Shown in pieces: positions 7,157-12,286 of a DNA stretch of 12,286 nucleotides; within the stretch, counting starts at the first letter, position 1, and each line of letters opens with the position of its first letter. The notes under the pieces were generated by a model. It saw nothing but the letters and a program-made list of their open reading frames with translations, had not been told where the DNA came from and searched no databases. The translations under genes were made by a program, and so were the position numbers. This DNA is from JBOGJI01 sp050747865 (lineage in GTDB: Bacteria > Acidobacteriota > Thermoanaerobaculia > Multivoradales > JAHEKO01). Location of the stretch: positions 1-12,286 of the forward strand of contig JBOGJI010000223.1 of the NCBI GenBank assembly GCA_050747865.1, given 5' to 3'.

Positions 7157-7906
7157 CTATCCCGGAGCCGGCGCCTGGCGGGGGACCGGAGGCGCCGCCG
7201 CGCCGGCCAGCTCGAAGGTGAAGGGGACCTCCGGGCAGAGGAAGGCGGAGTGGATCGGGGGCCAGCGCTCGCCTTGCGGCGGCGGCAGCAGATGGAGCAG
7301 CAGGCCGTCCTCCTCCACCTCGACGCGCACCGGGCAGACCGCGACGCCCGGGTGTGAGGTCTGGATCCGTTGCAGCCGGCCCGCCAGCAGGCTGTAGCCG
7401 ACCGGACGCACGCGAAAGTACCGGACCGTCTCCTCCCAGCCCCCCAGCGAGGGTGCGCTCGGAGGCACCGGATCATCCGGATGCGCGCGTACGGCGAAGC
7501 CGTGCTCCCGCCGCCGCACCGCCCAGCGCCAGCAGTTGCCGCCGCCGTCCCGAGTCGGGGTCGGGTAGTCGAAGCGCGCCGCCGCGGCCGGTTGACGGCC
7601 GATCCAGCGCGCGCCGGGGACCACCCAGTAGGGAACGAGCAGAGAGGTGAACAGCACGGACGGCGCGGTGTCTCCGCCGCGGGTGTTGAAGCGGAAGTTG
7701 CACTGCGGATAGGAGAGGCGCGGCAGCGGCAGGGCGGTCAGACGCAGCCCCTGCTGGCGAAACAGCAGCAGGGACACAAATGCGTGGTCCTCGCCCTGCC
7801 AGGGCTGACGATCGTAGTGCAGGGGCCGCGGCGGCTCGGGGAGCCAGCGCACGGGCAGTGCCCAGTTCAGGTACAGGCAGTCACGGACGAGCGTACGCAG
7901 CTCCAC
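7157..7906 (-). CDS. DUF2071-like (YqjF-type) uncharacterised protein
   Basis: A 249-aa soluble protein without signal peptide or membrane segment. The N-terminal layout (LYLNWALPVRWLPE, LHYDRQ, AFVSLLLFR, then PQCNFRFNTRG at 68-77 and a hydrophobic strand LFTSLLVPYWVV) and the later ETVRYFRVRPVGYSLLAGRL (159-178) resemble the DUF2071/YqjF family, which has an acetoacetate-decarboxylase-like beta fold. I see no catalytic signature and assign no function. The C-terminus is rich in Ala and Pro. The start is GTG 7906, with only a weak Shine-Dalgarno (AGGA about 10 nt upstream). It is the first gene of the long minus-strand series and is divergent from the M28 peptidase gene 91 bases away. Family assignment is tentative; the reading frame itself is well supported by length and lack of competing frames. 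Confidence 0.7.
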   Translation of the reverse strand: MELRTLVRDCLYLNWALPVRWLPEPPRPLHYDRQPWQGEDHAFVSLLLFRQQGLRLTALPLPRLSYPQCNFRFNTRGGDTAPSVLFTSLLVPYWVVPGARWIGRQPAAAARFDYPTPTRDGGGNCWRWAVRRREHGFAVRAHPDDPVPPSAPSLGGWEETVRYFRVRPVGYSLLAGRLQRIQTSHPGVAVCPVRVEVEEDGLLLHLLPPPQGERWPPIHSAFLCPEVPFTFELAGAAAPPVPRQAPAPG

Positions 7907-7934
7907 GCCGTTCGATCCTATCTCGCCCCGTCTC

Positions 7935-7991
7935 TGCTACCCTGTGCCGCCGCGGGCCCGCCCACGATGGGCCCATTCAAATTGCGGAGGT
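7935..7991 (+). promoter_or_regulatory. Candidate extended -10 and Shine-Dalgarno of the M28 peptidase gene
   Basis: TGCTACCCT at 7935-7943 fits an extended -10 (TGnTAnnnT), but no good -35 is visible. GGAGGT at 7986-7991 lies six bases before ATG 7998 and clearly decides that start. Confidence is high for the ribosome binding site and low for the promoter. Confidence 0.5.
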
Positions 7992-7997
7992 GTGTCC

Positions 7998-9725
7998 ATG
8001 CGACAGTCCCATCCGAATGCCCTCTCTCTCATCACGCTCTGCTTCGTCTTGACGGCGGCCGCCGGTTGCCAGAGGCCGGCGCAGGAGGCGCCCGAGTCAC
8101 CCGAGCCGAGCGGCGCGTCCGAGCCCGCGGTGACCCCCCGGATGGAGCGGGCGGGCGCCGCCGTCACCACGCAGACCCTGCGCAATCACATCGCCTTCCT
8201 CTCCGACGACGCCCTGGGAGGCCGCGGACCGGGGACCCAGGGAGACGAGACCGCCCGCCAATACCTGGCGACAAGGATGGAAGAGCTGGGACTGCAGCCG
8301 GCCTTCAGAGACTCGTGGGAGCAGCCGTTCGAGCTGGTCTCCGTCGAGACCCGCAACCCCGACACCTGGACCTTCCGCAGCGCCGGAGAGGGAGTCGCCC
8401 TCACCTCCCTCGCCCACTCCGACGAGTTCATCGCCAACAGCGGAGTCCAGGAGGGCGCCGCGGCTCTCGAAGATGCGGAGCTCGTGTTCGTGGGCTACGG
8501 CATCGCCGCCCCCGAGTACCAGTGGGACGACTACAAGGGCCAGGACCTCGCCGGCAAGGTGCTGCTGATGCTCAACAACGACCCGGAGTGGGACCCGACG
8601 ATGTTCGCCGGCGAGACCCGCCTCTACTACGGCCGCTGGACCTACAAATACGAGGAGGCCGCGCGCCAGGGCGCTGCCGGCGCCATCATCATCCACACCG
8701 ACCCTTCCGCCGGCTATCCCTGGCAGGTCGTGCAGTCGAGCTGGGGCGGCCCGCAGTTCGAGCTGCCGGCCGAAGACGAACCGCGGGTGCAGGTGAAGGG
8801 CTGGGTCACCGAGGCCGCTGCGGCCAAGGTCGTCGAGCTCGCCGGCACGGACCTCGCGCAGCTCACCGAATCGGCGCGCAGCCGGGACTTCGAGCCGGTT
8901 CCCCTGGGAGTGACCACCTCGATCGACCTCCCCACCGAGATCAGCCGCACCGAGACCGCCAACGTGGGCGGCCTGCTCCCTGGCTCCGATCCCGAGCTGG
9001 GCGACGAGATCGTCGTCTACACCGCCCATCACGACCACCTGGGCACCGGCGAGCCGAACGACGAGGGTGACGGCATCTACAACGGCGCGCGCGACAACGC
9101 CTCGGGCACCTCCGCCGTGCTGGCGATCGCCGAGGCGTTCACCCGGCTCCCGGAAGCGCCGGCCCGCTCCGTCCTCTTCCTGTTCGTCGCCGCCGAGGAG
9201 CAGGGGCTGCTCGGCTCGCGGTACTACGCCCTGCACCCGAGCATCCCGCCCGGAAAGATCGCCGCCAACATCAACATCGACGGCGCCAACATCTGGGGCC
9301 GGACCCGCGACATCACCTACATCGGCCACGGCAAGTCGAGCCTGGACCAGGTGGTCGAGGCCTTCGCGGGGATCCAGGGACGCACAGTCAAGCCGGACCA
9401 GTTCCCCGACCGCGGATTCTTCTACCGCTCCGATCAGTTCAACTTCGCCAAGATCGGCGTGCCCGCGATCTACCTCGACGACGGCACCGACTTCCCGGGC
9501 CGGCCCGAGGGTTGGGGACGCGAGCAGATCGAGCGCTGGACCGAGGTGCACTATCACCAGCCCTCGGACGAGCTGACCGACGACTGGAACTTCGACGGCA
9601 TGGTCGAAGACACGCGCCTCCTCTTCCACATCGGCGCCTACCTCGCCGCCACGCCGGAGATGCCGACCTGGAACCCGGGCGACGAGTTCGAGGCCGCGCG
9701 CCAGCAAGCCCTGGCCGCGGAGTGA
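7998..9725 (+). CDS. Secreted lipoprotein M28-family zinc aminopeptidase with PA domain
   Basis: A 575-aa exported peptidase. The first 24 residues form a lipoprotein signal peptide (hydrophobic stretch then TAAAGC, Cys24), followed by a Pro/Glu-rich linker. A protease-associated domain lies near 155-275 (LVFVGYGIAAPEYQWDDYKG). The catalytic M28 domain follows, with zinc ligands and catalytic residues in order: TAHHDHLG (His344, Asp346), GARDNASG (bridging Asp366), AAEEQG (Glu400 general base, Glu401), NIDGAN (Asp428) and HYHQPSDE (His520). M28 enzymes remove N-terminal residues from peptides using two zinc ions; this one probably acts in the periplasm or at the outer membrane. The start at ATG 7998 is set by GGAGGT six bases upstream and the immediately following signal peptide, not by an earlier in-frame ATG at 7944. 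It is transcribed alone or with the SLH/FGE gene 113 bases downstream. Confidence 0.92.
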   Translation: MRQSHPNALSLITLCFVLTAAAGCQRPAQEAPESPEPSGASEPAVTPRMERAGAAVTTQTLRNHIAFLSDDALGGRGPGTQGDETARQYLATRMEELGLQPAFRDSWEQPFELVSVETRNPDTWTFRSAGEGVALTSLAHSDEFIANSGVQEGAAALEDAELVFVGYGIAAPEYQWDDYKGQDLAGKVLLMLNNDPEWDPTMFAGETRLYYGRWTYKYEEAARQGAAGAIIIHTDPSAGYPWQVVQSSWGGPQFELPAEDEPRVQVKGWVTEAAAAKVVELAGTDLAQLTESARSRDFEPVPLGVTTSIDLPTEISRTETANVGGLLPGSDPELGDEIVVYTAHHDHLGTGEPNDEGDGIYNGARDNASGTSAVLAIAEAFTRLPEAPARSVLFLFVAAEEQGLLGSRYYALHPSIPPGKIAANINIDGANIWGRTRDITYIGHGKSSLDQVVEAFAGIQGRTVKPDQFPDRGFFYRSDQFNFAKIGVPAIYLDDGTDFPGRPEGWGREQIERWTEVHYHQPSDELTDDWNFDGMVEDTRLLFHIGAYLAATPEMPTWNPGDEFEAARQQALAAE

Positions 9726-9748
9726 CCCTCCGTCCGCGCAACGCTGGC

Positions 9749-9785
9749 GGCGGCTGAGGCCACGGACCCGTCCCCGTCAGCCGCC
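9749..9785 (+). terminator. Hairpin after the M28 peptidase gene, terminator-like without T-run
   Basis: GGCGGCTGA (9749-9757) pairs perfectly with TCAGCCGCC (9777-9785), with a 19-base loop that can form a small inner stem. It starts 23 bases after the peptidase stop. No T-run follows, so it may be a weak terminator, an mRNA 3'-stabilising structure or chance in GC-rich DNA. Confidence 0.35.
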
Positions 9786-9838
9786 CAACGCGGATCGCGA
9801 GCGGCGCGACCGACACCGGCTCGCCCCCGGCCGACCGC

Positions 9839-10747
9839 ATGCTGACCAACGGCATGACGCGTGCCGAGTTCGTGAGCCTGTACCAGGACCTGGTGGCCGT
9901 CCAGTACCAGCCGCCGGCCTGCGTGGCGGGCCAGGAGATGTTCGACGACGTGCCGGCCTCGAACCCGCTCTGCCCGTGGATCGAGGAGCTCTCCCGCCGC
10001 GGCATCACGGTGGGATGCGGAGGCAGCAACTACTGTCCCGACGCTCCGGCGACTCGTGATCAGCTGGCGGTCTTCGCTGTGCGGTCGATGGAGGCCTGCC
10101 CGACCCTGGATCCCACGGACGAGATGATCCGGGTCGGCGGAGTCTGCATCGACAAATACGAGGCCTCGGTCTGGGACGCGCCCACGGGGGGCAACCAGCT
10201 CACGACCGAAGCGGAGATCGACGCGTTGTGCCCCGATGACGGTCAGGACTGCAAGGACAAGATCTTCGCCCGCTCGGTCGCCGGGGTCCTGCCTACCAAC
10301 TCCCTCACCTGGTTCCAGGCCCAGCAGGCGCTCGCCAACTCGGGCAAGCGCCTGCCTTCCAACGCCGAGTGGCAGATGGCGGTCAGCGGTACCCCCAACG
10401 GAGCGCCCTGCCTGAGCGGCGCCCTCCGCAACACAGGCGCCGAAGCCGGCTGCGTTTCCGACTGGGGCGTGTTCGACATGGTCGGCAACATCGCGGAGTG
10501 GGTCGCCACCTGGGTGCCCGCCTCGTCGCCTTCGGTACTGGGATGCCTGCCCTGGCTCGACGTCGGCGACTTCTCGAGCGACGCTGACATGTGCCTCTGG
10601 GGCGCCCGAGACAACCCCGGAGGCACCAGCGCCATGTTTCGTGGCGGCGCCTGGAGCGGCGGCATTGCCGCCGGGCCGTTCTCGGTCTACGGCGACCACC
10701 TGCCGCAGCAAGCGTTCTTCTACAACGGGTTCCGTGGCGCCCGCTAG
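9839..10747 (+). CDS. SLH-domain plus FGE/SUMF1-domain protein, probably 5'-truncated
   Basis: As read from ATG 9839, 302 aa. Residues about 35-85 are a Cys-containing S-layer-homology repeat (FDDVPASNPLCPWIEELSRR, then GITVGCGGSNYCPDAPATRD). MTRAEFVSLYQDL (6-18) looks like the end of a preceding repeat. Residues about 99-302 are a formylglycine-generating-enzyme/SUMF1-like fold: DKYEASVWD (105-113), WFQAQQALANSGKRLPSNAE (158-177), FDMVGNIAEWV (212-222), FRGGAWSGG (267-275) and terminal GFRGAR. The Cys expected in GFRC of active enzymes is Gly, so catalytic formylglycine formation is doubtful. SLH repeats normally anchor exported proteins, yet no signal peptide is present and neither ATG 9839 nor ATG 9854 has a Shine-Dalgarno. 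The frame stays open upstream only to a TGA at 9755-9757, with no ATG, GTG or TTG. I infer loss of the 5' part. Confidence 0.75.
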   Translation: MLTNGMTRAEFVSLYQDLVAVQYQPPACVAGQEMFDDVPASNPLCPWIEELSRRGITVGCGGSNYCPDAPATRDQLAVFAVRSMEACPTLDPTDEMIRVGGVCIDKYEASVWDAPTGGNQLTTEAEIDALCPDDGQDCKDKIFARSVAGVLPTNSLTWFQAQQALANSGKRLPSNAEWQMAVSGTPNGAPCLSGALRNTGAEAGCVSDWGVFDMVGNIAEWVATWVPASSPSVLGCLPWLDVGDFSSDADMCLWGARDNPGGTSAMFRGGAWSGGIAAGPFSVYGDHLPQQAFFYNGFRGAR

Positions 10748-10866
10748 TCGTCGGGGCTGGGACACACCTCGGTGACTAGCTAGCGTCGCATCCACGGAAG
10801 CGGTGCCCGGGCCGGCCGGACGGCCGACCCGCCCTCCGAGGATCGCGAGCGCAAACCAAGCCGACC

Positions 10867-10912
10867 CCCGGCCCGGCAAGTAGCGAAAGCGAACGCCGGG
10901 CCGGGCCTTCTT
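10867..10912 (+). terminator. Strong rho-independent-type terminator hairpin
   Basis: CCCGGCCCGGC (10867-10877) pairs perfectly over 11 bp with GCCGGGCCGGG (10895-10905). The 17-base loop contains a mini-hairpin GC-GAAA-GC with a GNRA tetraloop (10883-10890). The stem is followed by CCTTCTT (10906-10912), a short T-rich tract. It lies 119 bases after the SLH/FGE gene and before the mazEF promoter, where a terminator is expected. Confidence 0.6.
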
Positions 10913-10919
10913 GCGCCCG

Positions 10920-10964
10920 CGTGCGCCAACGCCGCCTGGATCTGGCGTCGCCAATGAGGATTCA
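10920..10964 (-). pseudogene. Relic of a sigma-54 activator's Fis-type HTH region
   Basis: These 45 bases match 11661-11705 at 39 of 45 positions without gaps. On the minus strand they read NPHWRRQIQAALAHA, against NPHQRRQFQAALAHA in the activator gene at the right end of the window. Neither side shows further similarity: upstream on the plus strand is the terminator, downstream the mazEF promoter. It is a fragment of a second copy or a paralogue of that regulator; it has no start, stop or useful length. Confidence 0.7.
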
Positions 10965-10973
10965 GCGGAGTCG

Positions 10974-11002
10974 TTGACGCTCGCCTCGTACACGTGTACT
11001 AT
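10974..11002 (+). promoter_or_regulatory. mazEF promoter with palindromic operator, leaderless start predicted
   Basis: TTGACG (10974-10979) and TACTAT (10997-11002) are separated by exactly 17 bases, a good sigma-70 type promoter. A perfect 12-bp palindrome GTACACGTGTAC (10988-10999) covers the spacer and the first half of the -10 box. A second, gapped pair CACGT/ACGTG (10991-10995 and 11003-11007) follows. Transcription should start near 11009, which is the A of the antitoxin ATG, so the mRNA would be leaderless. The palindrome is a likely autorepression site. Confidence 0.65.
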
Positions 11003-11008
11003 ACGTGC

Positions 11009-11239
11009 ATGAGCAGGAAGCTGACCATCACCATCGACGAAGAGGTCTACGACGGACTCTATCGACGTGTCGGGAAGCGAAAGATCAGTCACTTCCTGGA
11101 GTCCCTGGCTCGTCCACACGTGGTCGACGAGGACCTGGAGGGCGCGTATCGAGCCATGGCCGCCGATGAGGCCCGGGAGGCCGAGGCGGAGGAATGGTCT
11201 GAAGGTCTGGTGGGCGATGTCGCCGATGAACCGCGGTGA
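11009..11239 (+). CDS. MazE-like ribbon-helix-helix antitoxin
   Basis: A 76-aa protein. SRKLTITIDEEVYDGLYRRV (2-21) followed by KISHFLESLARPHV forms the strand and helices of a ribbon-helix-helix dimer that would bind DNA. The acidic, alanine-rich tail (about 40-76, with EAREAEAEEWSE) is probably the disordered toxin-binding part. This pattern is usual for antitoxins paired with PemK/MazF toxins. ATG 11009 is chosen over an in-frame GTG at 10994 because that GTG lies inside the promoter. No Shine-Dalgarno precedes ATG 11009, in agreement with a leaderless transcript. It overlaps the toxin gene by 14 bases. Confidence 0.85.
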   Translation: MSRKLTITIDEEVYDGLYRRVGKRKISHFLESLARPHVVDEDLEGAYRAMAADEAREAEAEEWSEGLVGDVADEPR

Positions 11240-11546
11240 GGTCTGGTGGGTCAGCTTCGACTTGGTCGTCGGCGGCGAGATCCGCAAGACCCGTCCGGCG
11301 GTGATCGTGAGCAACGATGCGTCGAATCGGGCGTTGAATCGCGTCCAGGTCGTGCCGCTTACCTCGAACGTGGAGCGCCTCTACCCGAGCGAAGCGTACG
11401 TCGAGCTACGAGGCGAGCAGCGCAAGGCCATGGCCGACCAGCTCGCCACCGTGTCGAAGCGCCGCTTGCAGCGGCGGGCCGGCGTGCTCTCCGGCCCGGA
11501 CATGGCGGCGGTCGAGCGAGCGGTCCGCGTCCAGCTCGCCCTGTGA
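11226..11546 (+). CDS. mazF: MazF/PemK-family mRNA interferase toxin
   Basis: A 106-aa protein of typical MazF length. RGEVWWVSFD (3-12) and EIRKTRPAVIVSND (18-31) form the first strands, with conserved Arg23. NRVQVVPLTSN (38-48) carries Thr46. These two residues correspond by motif to the catalytic Arg and Thr of studied MazF enzymes, which cut mRNA at short sequence motifs. DQLATVSKRRLQRRAGVLS (71-89) is the usual C-terminal half. ATG 11226 is preferred because family members begin with M-x-RGE; ATG 11217, three codons earlier in frame, is also possible, and neither has an ideal Shine-Dalgarno (GGTGGG at 11209-11214). It overlaps the antitoxin by 14 bases and ends 22 bases from the convergent regulator fragment. 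Confidence 0.9.
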   Translation: MNRGEVWWVSFDLVVGGEIRKTRPAVIVSNDASNRALNRVQVVPLTSNVERLYPSEAYVELRGEQRKAMADQLATVSKRRLQRRAGVLSGPDMAAVERAVRVQLAL

Positions 11547-11568
11547 GACCCCCTGAGCGGACGTTCGT

Positions 11569-12159
11569 TCACCCCTCGATGTCGAGCTCGCGAAGGCGGC
11601 GGTAGAGCGTGCTGCGGCTGATCCCCAGCAGCCGCACGGCGGCGGCGCGATTGCCGCCGGCGTGCGCCAACGCGGCCTGGAACTGGCGTCGCTGGTGGGG
11701 ATTCACGGTGCGAACGATCGGCCCCATGGCCCGATCCGGCGCGCTCGCCAGGAACTCCGGCGGCAGGTCCACCACCTCGATCATCGCCCCTTCGGCCGCC
11801 AGTGCGGCGCTCTCGACGACGCCCTGGAGCTCGCGGACGTTCCCCGGCCACGGGTGGGCCAGCAGCAGGTCCATCGCCTCGCGGCTCACCTCGGTCACCC
11901 CGACGTCGCCGGTCGCCTGCGTCTGGCCGAGGCACCAGGCGGCGAGCTGCGGGATGTCGTCCCGCCGCTCGCGCAGCGGCGGGATGCGGATGCGCGAGAC
12001 GCGCAGGCGATAGAACAGGTCCTGGCGGAAGCGCCCGGCGGCGACCTCGGCGTCGAGGTCGCGGTGGGTGGCGGCCACCACGCGCACGTCGATCTTGCGC
12101 GGACGCGACTCCCCCACGCGCGTGATCTCCCCCTCCTGGAGGACCCGTAGCAGGCTAGC
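11569..12159 (-). pseudogene. 3' fragment of an NtrC-type sigma-54-dependent activator
   Basis: The frame gives the last part of an AAA+ sigma-54 activator: SLLRVLQEGEITRVGE, then DVRVVAATHRDLDAEV, GRFRQDLFYRLRVSRIRIPP, LRERRDDIPQLA and HPWPGNVRELQGVVES (the R-finger, sensor I and sensor II regions). A Fis-type helix-turn-helix follows (FQAALAHAGGNRAAAVRLLG, then ISRSTLYRRLRELDIEG to the TGA at 11571-11569). The part that should precede SLLRVLQ, namely Walker A, GAFTGA and Walker B plus any sensor domain, is absent. Just before that point the sequence changes to unrelated lower-GC DNA. An open frame happens to continue through the junction, but its residues (such as ELNELQAGLAFPAF) do not fit the family. 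The gene is therefore disrupted, or the window edge is a chimeric join. Intact, it would activate sigma-54 promoters. Confidence 0.8.
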
Positions 12160-12286
12160 CCCTGAACAAGCTTGAACCCATGCGATGGAGGTAGCGAGAA
12201 ACGCCGGAAAGGCTAATCCTGCTTGGAGCTCGTTGAGTTCCACCACGAACGAAGACTCCAAGGAAGGAGGCCTTTCCGGTGAAGAG
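12160..12286. mobile_element. Unidentified insert or foreign sequence interrupting the activator (partial)
   Basis: From about 12160 to the window edge the DNA is about 55% G+C (69 of 126 bases in 12161-12286), against roughly 70% nearby, and no longer encodes the activator. It contains a perfect 10-bp inverted repeat (12204-12213 with 12270-12279). The junction lies at or near an 8-bp palindrome GGCTAGCC (12153-12160). An insertion-sequence end is the simplest reading, but no transposase or known terminal repeat is recognised and the other end is outside the window. A contig misassembly is possible. Boundary uncertain by about 10 bases. Confidence 0.45.
12204..12279. repeat. 10-bp perfect inverted repeat in the inserted segment
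   Basis: CCGGAAAGGC (12204-12213) and GCCTTTCCGG (12270-12279) are exact reverse complements separated by 56 bases. It could be subterminal transposase-binding repeats or a structured RNA stem near the end of a mobile element. Function not known. Confidence 0.5.

Noticed and set aside
4830..7397. Very long plus-strand open frame (about 855 codons) across the dehydrogenase and DUF819 genes
   Set aside because: It is antisense to two well-recognised genes and has an Arg/Gln/His/Glu-rich composition typical of GC-rich shadow frames; no domain is recognisable.
7944..7997. Longer M28 peptidase from ATG 7944
   Set aside because: It would place 18 Arg/Pro-rich residues before a clear signal peptide; ATG 7998 has a near-perfect Shine-Dalgarno at six bases.
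8097..9707. Minus-strand open frame (536 codons) opposite the M28 peptidase
   Set aside because: It mirrors the peptidase codons, has no motif, and is explained by GC-rich third positions.
10994..11008. Antitoxin start at GTG 10994
   Set aside because: The GTG lies between the -35 and -10 boxes, inside the palindrome; the fold starts at ATG 11009.
9638..11314. Long minus-strand open frame (558 codons) over the SLH/FGE gene and the mazEF promoter
   Set aside because: It is antisense to SLH/FGE and mazE coding sequence, crosses the terminator and promoter, and shows no recognisable domain.
12160..12261. N-terminal extension of the activator starting at TTG 12261 as a native protein
   Set aside because: The residues do not fit the AAA+ family at the point where Walker B should be, the GC content drops, and the frame is open beyond the TTG to the window edge.

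Overview
The window is a GC-rich bacterial chromosomal segment (roughly 70% G+C by eye) with dense genes, many GTG starts and short overlaps. The Cys-containing S-layer-homology motif (FDDVPASNPLCPWIEELSRRGIT...GCGG..YCPD) and the M28 lipoprotein peptidase resemble proteins common in Acidobacteriota (Thermoanaerobaculia-like). That assignment is an inference. No rRNA, tRNA or CRISPR was seen.

Layout. (1) 198-857 (+): a LuxR-type helix-turn-helix fused to a glyoxalase/VOC domain, with a strong internal Shine-Dalgarno and ATG that could also give the VOC domain alone. It meets the next block in a shared CTAG that supplies both convergent stop codons. (2) 7906-854 (-): eight codirectional, tightly packed genes. 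In transcription order they are a DUF2071-like protein, a DUF819 membrane protein, an isopropylmalate-dehydrogenase-type oxidoreductase, a GT4 glycosyltransferase, a GT9 heptosyltransferase-type glycosyltransferase, an AbrB-type antitoxin, a Doc/Fic toxin and a PPP-type metallophosphoesterase. The last three form a coupled cassette (1-nt overlap, then 1-nt gap) with its own candidate promoter and operator at the GT9 stop codon. (3) 7998-9725 (+): a secreted lipoprotein M28 zinc peptidase, divergent from block 2. (4) 9839-10747 (+): an SLH plus FGE/SUMF1-domain protein that looks 5'-truncated, followed by a strong terminator hairpin. (5) 11009-11546 (+): a mazEF-like toxin-antitoxin pair whose promoter predicts a leaderless antitoxin mRNA and carries a perfect 12-bp palindrome. 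(6) 12159-11569 (-): the 3' part of an NtrC-type sigma-54 activator, broken by unrelated lower-GC sequence from about 12160 to the window end.

The right third looks plastic. A 45-bp relic of the Fis-type HTH of a sigma-54 activator (39/45 identical to the copy at 11661-11705) lies just upstream of mazEF, so the toxin-antitoxin pair sits between two copies of that sequence. The activator is disrupted and the SLH protein lacks its beginning. The most interesting functional idea is the Doc toxin co-encoded with a PPP-family phosphatase. Doc proteins phosphorylate EF-Tu, and a coupled phosphatase could act on the modified target or another phospho-substrate; this is inferred from gene arrangement only.

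Gene-free stretches: 1-197 holds nothing I can support. The 113 bases at 9726-9838 hold one hairpin and an open frame joining the SLH gene. The 261 bases at 10748-11008 hold the terminator, the regulator relic and the mazEF promoter.
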